14,535 nucleotides of DNA from Phoronis ovalis (Eukaryota > Phoronida > Phoronidae), in the NCBI GenBank assembly GCA_028565635.1, contig JAOXYB010031831.1, positions 1-14,535 of the forward strand, given 5' to 3'. Below are positions 1 through 14,535 of this stretch, in pieces (within the stretch, counting starts at the first letter, position 1; each line of letters opens with the position of its first letter). Under the pieces are notes generated by a model. It saw nothing but the letters and a program-made list of their open reading frames with translations, searched no databases and had not been told where the DNA came from. A program made the position numbers and the translations under genes.

Positions 1-29
1 TTTGCTGTAAGCAGCGGGTAGCAATCCAA

Positions 30-170
30 ATTTTTGAATTTCTTGACGGTAGCAATCCAAAAAAATACAGTAAGAAGAATACAATTCAAATCCAAAATGT
101 TCAACTTGGCTGCACGCCCCTACCAAAAAATACCTTGAGTACCCCCCCCGGGTTAATACCTTCTTCCAAA
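30..170. repeat. Repeat-like segment with C-run at left edge
   Basis: The phrase GTAGCAATCCAAA occurs twice about 30 bases apart (near 20 and 50) and is followed by a run of eight C then GGG near 143-154. Read on the minus strand it is a G-run followed by GTACTCAAGGTATTTTTTGG. This has the look of dispersed repeats common in marine invertebrate genomes, but the family assignment is from memory and not checked. Confidence 0.35.
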
Positions 171-1239
171 TCCAAGTGCTTTGATTTTCACATGTTTTCA
201 CATCACATCATAGAAATCATTGTCACTTACAGTGTAATGCAACCCACACCTGGCAACCCTCATCTGTCATTGATAACAACTCTAAACTCAGGTGGTGCAG
301 GGAAAGCTGCATGAGGACAATGTGAGGAGATGCTGGCCTCAGGATTTAGATTAATTTTCTTGTTCTCTTATCTCTAGAGTCTATCTGCCACTCCCAGTCT
401 GAAATTCTGTCTGGTGTGAAGCACGGCAAGGTTTTTGTATTTGGATTTTTCTAGATATAATTCTAGGTTCATTTTGTAATAACCTGTTCATCCTGTGTTA
501 GGTTTATATCACAAAAATATTAAAGAACACAGCCACTTTAGTACGTTGCTAAATAGTAAATGACCGTCCATAGGCTATTATCTCCAAAATAGCATGTGGG
601 TTTCCTCGCCTGGGTGATATGATGTTTAAAAGAGACCTGTACTGTCTCGTGACAAAGTTATTTATAGTCCTAAAGAGCATGACCCTAGTATGGACAGACT
701 TCAACTAGCCTTAACGCATGCTCATATCCATACAATGGATGAACGAACCTTCAAGAGTGCATTTTGGATTTTATGCTGATGTGCTGTTGAATCTTTGATT
801 AAGTTCTCTATGTACGTTGGTATAAGAAGCGGAATAGTCAAGGAATAGACAGAAGTAAAATTTTATTGGAATTCATTTATTTAATTAAGAAAGTAAGTGT
901 TTTCGAACTGCGGTTGGTTTGAAATATGAGATGGCAAGGACAAGGTCAACAAAGATCCAACCCAGATATAACACATCTCAGGTGCCATACCCATGCCTCC
1001 AACCATGTTTGAGATATACAATCATATAGCTTACTCATAATTGCAAAGAAAGAACACAAGGAAGAAAGCGTACTCATCTAATAAGGTTATTGCCTCTATT
1101 AATTAATCTAAAAGCTATCTTGGTAATTTTTAGAATGTTTTCTGTTTTCTATCACCAATCCTATGTGGTTTGATGATCAATACTCATAAAAATATATTGC
1201 ATTAGGCCTAAAAAAATAGATATGGTTGCTATTACATGG

Positions 1240-1400
1240 ACCAAAAATAGGGTAGGTAGGTCGGAAATTTGTTTTATTTTACTCTTTTATTTCATTAAAC
1301 ACGAAAAACGTAATGAAAAGACTAATAACACAAGTATTTGCTGAAAAAGATACAAAAAAAAACTTTATGGTCAGATGTTAAAACTAGGGTCGGTGAAGTA
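1240..1400. repeat. Possible dispersed repeat with GGTAGGTAGGTCGG
   Basis: A short tandem of GGTA units runs into GGTCGG (about 1250-1263), and a related GGGTCGG recurs at about 1388-1394. Between them the sequence is T-rich then A-rich. It looks like the end of a dispersed element. No terminal repeats could be defined. Confidence 0.25.
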
Positions 1401-2359
1401 ACCAGACTCATACCACTTTTTTTAGACCGTAAAAGTTATAAAACAGATTTACTTCTAACTCTTATACAGTCTGCAGAAATTATAATAGCAATGGGTAGGT
1501 ACTGCTTTATTTATGATCATTTGAACCAAATCCTGGGCTGAGGCTTTGGAAAAAGTTGGGGAGAAAAGTATCACTTTCTACTAAAGGCTACCCTGCTTAG
1601 CTTCAATTTGTACTGGTCAAATAAAAAAAATATTTAAAACAGTTATTAATTACTTAAACATTTTTTTGCGTGTAAGCTTGTGTAGCAAAATTAGCATGTA
1701 GAACATCTGTGATATAAACTTGAATTATAGATGAAATACACTATACCTTTGGGATTATTTATTTTTCTATGAGGCTTGGCAGTGTAGTGTATTAGTGTAA
1801 AGCATAAAATATTTATTGACATAGAAGTCTAGAGCTAATTGATAAAAACAGCTTGCATTATTTTGAGAGAAAGAACACACACTGTTTGTTAAGCATATTA
1901 ATTAGGAAACTTGATATCTTTAAACCCTGAATATTATTATTGATTTCATATTGCATAAAGAGCTATAATGTTATTGTGATAAATTACAAGTAGGTGCTGT
2001 ATGGATTCCATTCAAATTGTGGTGTGCATCACCTAAAGACTTCAAAGTTAGTTAAATGTATAGAATGTATAAATATTATTGAAGATATTTGTACAAACCT
2101 GGGCAAAGTGTGAAGATAAAATCATAATTATTTAATTTTATGTAATAGTTAATTCTTTTTATTAAGTGATTGGACTCAGCATTTTACTATCCCCGTATTA
2201 AAGATAATCTTTACAGATTTTAATGTTGATTTCAAGAATGCATTTCTGTCTTTAGTCACAGAATTTACAACGGACCATTTTTCTTTTAATGCATAAAATG
2301 AAAAAGGAAGATGTGTATAATATTTAGTTTTTGACATTGTGCTATTTACTTGGATTATA

Positions 2360-2465
2360 ATGTGTTGTCGTCAGCTTTGGTCAAAGCTTTCTTGCTTTGA
2401 GGATGACGGAGAAGAGATGGAATGTGAAAAATATCGACTCGTTCAAATTAAACATATTGCTTGTG
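2360..2465 (+). CDS. Candidate first coding exon of CDK5 (divergent N-terminus)
   Basis: An ATG at 2360, preceded in frame by a stop codon 14 codons upstream, opens a frame of 35 codons plus one G. The frame ends at a strong donor (G|GTAAGG at 2465/2466). The leftover G joins GT at 3409 to make the glycine of GTYG, exactly the phase-1 junction expected after human CDK5 exon 1. The peptide has a Cys-Cys start, an acidic patch (EDDGEEMECE) and then KYRLVQIKHIACG, which lines up loosely with KYEKLEKIGEG. A second in-frame ATG at 2417 would give a shorter start (300 residues instead of 319). The first glycine of the ATP loop is alanine here. It could be the true start, an alternative first exon, or a coincidence with the real exon 1 outside the window. 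I found no better candidate between 1 and 3400. Confidence 0.45.
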
Positions 2466-2749
2466 GTAAGGCTCCATTTTGTTATAAGTCGTTATAACTG
2501 TTATGTAGGTAATTTGGTTTGGGTGTACATGTTAATTACCATCTTTGCTGGTGAGTTAATAAATCCTGGTGATTTTTTGAATTCGCAGATAATTTCATGT
2601 AATTAACAAAGAGCATATTATTCCTCTTGTGTAATCAAACACAATTTAATTTCATAGTGATATAAAAGAATAGTTGATAAGTTCCTACTCTAGGTTGTAC
2701 AAAAATATTTAGAAAGTTCATTATTTTCCACCAGTACAGTCTACATTTG

Positions 2750-3080
2750 TTCTTAAAGTGGATTCGAAAAATGGACCTTTAATAAAAAATCCCAAGGGGT
2801 GCAGTCAATATGAAAGTGGGTATGCATGTTTCAACAAATTTTAGTGTGAAAGGGTATATTATGAGCCGTGGGAGTGTAATGCAAGAGCATATATTTTTTG
2901 CTCAAAATCATGTAAAAGGGGTGATTCTGAGTTATGACACTTTCTTGGGTCATCCCTAAAACTTTCAGTTCACCAGGTCAATATAGGTTCACTCCATTGT
3001 TTGAGTACCCACATACATTTTGCCTGCCCTTCCTGGACAAAAAATTATTCCTTCAGGGAATCAATTTCTCAAGAATAGCA
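2750..3080. repeat. Repeat-like block in CDK5 intron 1
   Basis: This part of the presumed first intron is less AT-rich than its surroundings. It carries several related G-run phrases (AAGGGGTGCAG near 2796, GTGGGTATGCATG near 2816, AAGGGTATATT near 2850, AAGGGGTGATT near 2917). Such imperfect reiteration suggests a degraded dispersed repeat. Boundaries are approximate and I saw no coding similarity. Confidence 0.3.
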
Positions 3081-3408
3081 CAATGGCAGATTGCACAAGA
3101 CTTGCAAATTGTATTGGGGCTTTCTCTTTGTATTCAAGGCAGACAGGTATATTGTATGATATGGATATGAGAATAAGACATGAATCAGACTCTATTTCAT
3201 GAGTGTCCCCGTTCAGTATTTGCCATGTTGCGAGAGTATTCATCTCACAATGAGTCAATGTCTGTTTTTTAATCTTATTGGCTCTCAAACCCTGGACTAA
3301 CAATTGTAGAATTTACCATTAGCTGGTTTTCCATATTATTATAATAACACTGCATGTGATGGAATAAATTTATTAGCGTTATTTCTTAATAATAACATTC
3401 TGTTGTAG

Positions 3409-8218
<4,810 letters not shown>

Positions 8219-11067
8219 AACAATGCCTCTTGGTTCTCCTATAGCTAGCTGACAGTGGATTTTGTAATCATGAAAAAGAAGTGTACTGGTTTATAATCAT
8301 GGCGACTTAAAGAACTATTTATTATACAGTGAATGTGAACGTCACGGAATACTGGGCACTGTCCGGACGAATCATAATTACAATGGCCTGACAAGTAAAA
8401 AAGACATAAATGTAGTAGTACATGGTGGATGCTTGCAAAAGAACTGGCAGGCACAGAGGTTGCTGATCTAGGGCTATTAAACTGTCCAGTCAACATTTTA
8501 ACTTGCATTTATGCATATTGTGTATAGGTGAAATGCAGTTAATCAACATTGTCCAAAATAACGAAATGGTCATGGATATTGTTTGTATAACAATTGTTCA
8601 GTTTTCATTACATCTGTCACAGAAAGTGAAAATGTAATTACCTATTTTGAACAAATTTATACATTCCTACACGTTTTCAAAAAAAAATTATTCGAGTAGT
8701 TCAAATGTATTTTTCAAGGGACTATTTATTACCAGCGGATTATCCATGCTAATTGTTACAACCACAGGCAATCCAAAAATGTAATTTTTATATATTTACC
8801 TTGTCTATTGCTAATACATCACAATGGTATGAAGAGCATGCACTACTTATGGCACAAAATTAATGTTAGGTAAATGATGGCGCGACATGAACTTTGCATA
8901 TGCTCCTAACTTGTGTGTCTATCTTCAACTAAACAACCACAGATTACATGAGTAACCCCACTGTCTTGCATTGAGTTGCCGATCGTACAACGTCAGCTAT
9001 GAAAATTGTTCAAATTAATGTATGCCATCTCTTAATTGGGTTTATTTCTGTTGACGTCACTTGATAACCTATACTGCTGGCTGCTGTTGGGAAATGCACT
9101 TTGAAAATACGTCGCGACCAGCCACTGGTGATGATGGATGAATGAAAGAACATTTTAGTTTCTTGCCTTGTTAAAATATATACCATGTTAATTTCGCGCC
9201 GTCAACTATATAACATTTATTTTGCACGTTACTTGTTTACTTCATGCCATAATTAATACATGCTTTTTTAACCATTACGATTTATTAGTAGTAGTTAAGG
9301 TTAGTATAATTAATTATATGAAGATAATATTGTTGCAACCATAAACGTTATTGTTGGTTTAGACTTAAATCTTCAATGTTTTCTGCTGTACACAATAGAT
9401 ATTTATAACACTGAAACACAGAAGGCTCGCAGTTAATCCTTTCTTGTAAGTTCTAGTCATTCAGATTAACCCTGTAATTTCAGCAGAAAAGGCTTTGTTA
9501 CAAAAGTATGATTTAGACTGACATGTTTCAGTCATTCGATGTGCAATGTATCTCTATGTAAATTAAAACAATGTACGGTAATGAACTTTTATTGTATTAT
9601 ATTTATTTCATTAAATACATCTGATATGACACATACACAGAACTAAAACTTAGTAGAGGGTATCTAAGTTTAAAATTATTTTCCAATACTAAAACTATAA
9701 TTTATAATAACGAGTTTTGTGTATTAAACATAGCAATAACACTATATTAGACTGTCTATGTCTCTTACCCAATCAGATTTGTTAAATCGCATCACATGTC
9801 AGCCTGTGAGAAGCCTATAATGGATCATGAGCAGTTATAATTGACCACTAAAAAATTTATAATGGTTTACATGCTGATTTGAAAGTCATACAAACCGGCA
9901 CACGTAGGTTGCAAAGTCGAAAAATGACTATTTTTGACCTTTTACGGGTATATTTTGTTGTATAATAAATATTCTGTAAAAATGTCATTTAATTTGAAAA
10001 CTAGAAATTACAATTTTATAAAACAGGGAAATCTGGGTTTGTTGCAGACTCACACAGACCAAGTTACAGTTAGGTAGACGACAGCATAAGAATAACTTCA
10101 TGTAATTATACTGATAAGGAAGAAACTTTAATCGTGTGGTCTCGCCCACTATAACTTTTCTCAACCCGTTGCATCTCCATAATGTACTCAAAACTGCCCA
10201 TTATCTCAAATATATGTTGTTTTGCAAAATTGTGCGCTTTAACATTTCATAATATCGCTATTAAAATGCTTCTCATACACCTATGGCACTATAGAAAACT
10301 GGCCGAATTGAGGAATGTGTTTATAATCATGGTCCAGAAATAAGGCCTTATAACTTGGCACGTAAACTACAGTAGCACTAACAATATAATCTAGAAGCTT
10401 CATAAATAACAGAATAGCAAACACTAAACTAATTAAAGTAAATCCTTATGGTTTGTTACATAATCTGTTTGGACTGCATCGAGCATAATTCTGTTTTAGG
10501 ACGGTTTTAAAACAAATTTTGCAATAGCCTGCAAATGTATTAATTCAATATGCTTTGTTACGTACATTTGCCAAGGAGTAACAAGATAATAGTAAAAACG
10601 GTATCAGGACAATTACCCCCACTCAATATTTACTTAATTTTTAAGACTATATTTGTTAATATTTTTGAAGTAGCTTGTTTATATCCCCTTATCCCAAATA
10701 TCCATCTTAAATCTTGAAATAATCTCTTTGATCTTTAAATGCATTCCCCTTTAGTTTCATACATTGAAGTGTGACACTACAGCAACTCACATACTGAATT
10801 TCTTAGAGGAATTGCACACTACATTCAATTTTGAGGACAACGTTCAGAATTAATGATGTAAAGACATTATGTAAACCAATCATTGGTAATGTTAGTTGGA
10901 AAACTATGAAAACATGTACATACTGGGATGTCTTATACAATAGTTTTTAACTATTAGCATATAAAACCATTTCGGTGCAGTATGATATGATAGAGCACAC
11001 AAGTCTTGCTACATGCTAAAGCTGATTGATGCTGGATATGCTTGAGTTCAATGAACTAATTACATAA
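8219..11067. other. Intergenic space / 3'UTRs between convergent CDK5 and HPRT
   Basis: No exon with recognisable similarity was found on either strand. The first 300 bases are less AT-rich and are probably CDK5 3'UTR; an ATTAAA at 8476-8481 is an early candidate polyadenylation hexamer. On the minus strand the nearest hexamer of this kind below the HPRT stop is TTTAAT at 10127-10132, implying a long HPRT 3'UTR or a non-canonical signal. A perfect TGACGTCA palindrome lies at 9052-9059. Confidence 0.6.
9562..9615. promoter_or_regulatory. Cluster of polyadenylation hexamers on both strands
   Basis: On the plus strand ATTAAA occurs at 9562-9567 and 9610-9615. On the minus strand AATAAA (TTTATT on plus) occurs at 9588-9593 and 9602-9607. 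Four hexamers of opposite sense within 54 bases between convergent genes could form a shared 3'-end zone. AT-rich sequence produces such hexamers by chance, so this is tentative. Confidence 0.3.
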
Positions 11068-14260
<3,193 letters not shown>

Positions 14261-14535
14261 TTTTTACGTCAATCTGTGCTTATACAACCTACAACTGTTA
14301 TATTTGGATGTTTGTATAGGACAGTAAAGGTGTTAAAAGTGTCACGCCTTTAATTTGGACTTCACTTGTGATAAGTTGGAATTCATGATCACTGATAAAA
14401 ATTATATTAAGAATCTTTATCTTATGAATGTCTTTGTTATAACTCAGTTCAGTGCACTGATGGGGGTTTAATACTATTAGTATTACTAAGGGACTGGTCA
14501 GAAATTACCACAGGGGGGGTTGGTGCAAACGGGGG
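14261..14535. other. HPRT 5' flank ending in G-rich repeat-like tail
   Basis: If the three-codon exon is right this stretch holds the 5'UTR and proximal promoter of HPRT on the minus strand. I see no clear TATA box. A short perfect inverted repeat AATACTA-T-TAGTATT lies at about 14470-14484. The last 25 bases hold two G-runs (seven and at least five), which look like the edge of a dispersed repeat or low-complexity tract continuing beyond the window. Confidence 0.4.

Larger units (their letters stand above)
1..2359. other. Non-coding 5' flank of the CDK5 gene
   Basis: I see no exon here with recognisable protein similarity. The stretch is AT-rich with short stop-littered frames. It contains a C-run segment near the left edge (about 30-170), a locally GC-richer block (about 240-430), a 47-codon open stretch on the minus strand (881-1021) and a GGTAGGTAGGTCGG segment near 1250. 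If the candidate first exon at 2360 is right, the CDK5 promoter and 5'UTR should lie in its right-hand part, but I cannot point to a clear TATA box or initiator. Confidence 0.6.

Noticed and set aside
375-430. Exon-like segment after TTCTCTTATCTCTAG
   Set aside because: The acceptor is good but the donor (CAAG|GTTTTT) is weak and the short peptide matches nothing I recognise.
1338-1541. Plus-strand 67-codon frame containing RVGEV, considered as CDK5 exon 1
   Set aside because: GGTGAAG is not followed by a donor in the needed phase 1, and the flanking residues do not resemble the CDK5 N-terminus.
2397-2606. 69-codon plus-strand frame overlapping the candidate CDK5 exon
   Set aside because: It starts at a TTG in a different frame from the one that splices correctly into CDK5 exon 2 and has no family likeness.
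3061-3303. 80-codon minus-strand frame in CDK5 intron 1
   Set aside because: It lies in intronic repeat-like sequence and its protein has no recognisable motif.
8245-8508. 87-codon minus-strand frame just after the CDK5 stop
   Set aside because: It is antisense to the probable CDK5 3'UTR and has no family likeness, signal peptide or domain that I can recognise.
9985-10191. 68-codon minus-strand frame in the intergenic region
   Set aside because: No recognisable similarity and low-complexity composition; probably HPRT 3'UTR or spacer.

Overview
This window is nuclear DNA from an invertebrate animal, with two protein-coding genes split into many small exons. It is AT-rich by eye. All introns of the confidently placed exons follow the GT-AG rule and run from about 170 to 950 bases. 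There are no bacterial operon features. The proteins are strongly animal-like, and the intron positions and phases match those I remember for the human orthologues. HPRT is present, which from memory argues against insects such as Drosophila. I cannot name the species; a marine deuterostome or lophotrochozoan would fit.

Layout. Bases 1-2359 are non-coding as far as I can see and carry several dispersed-repeat-like pieces. Bases 2360-8218 (+) hold a cyclin-dependent kinase 5 (CDK5) gene. Eight exons (3409-8218) are certain and cover the kinase domain from the second glycine of the ATP loop to the stop codon. A candidate first exon (2360-2465) fits in phase, but its protein sequence departs from the usual CDK5 N-terminus. 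Bases 8219-11067 are the intergenic/3'UTR space between two convergent genes. Bases 11068-14260 (-) hold a complete hypoxanthine-guanine phosphoribosyltransferase (HPRT) gene of seven predicted exons and 217 residues; the six exons from 11068 to 13770 are certain and a three-codon first exon at 14252-14260 is a prediction. Bases 14261-14535 are HPRT 5' flank ending in a G-rich repeat-like tail.

Function. CDK5 is a proline-directed Ser/Thr kinase, and HPRT is the purine-salvage enzyme that makes IMP and GMP. I see no functional link; they are simply tail-to-tail neighbours.

Most unusual items: (1) the divergent, cysteine-rich and acidic candidate N-terminus of CDK5, with the first glycine of the ATP loop replaced by alanine; (2) a 547-base element in CDK5 intron 6 with 28-base inverted ends flanked by TA, which looks like a Tc1/mariner-type MITE; (3) two diverged copies of another repeat in CDK5 introns 3 and 7; (4) a CpG-rich, splice-site-flanked 47-base cassette in HPRT intron 3 that would act as a poison exon if spliced in; (5) fusion of the segments corresponding to human HPRT exons 5, 6 and 7 into one exon. 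I found no clearly new biological system.
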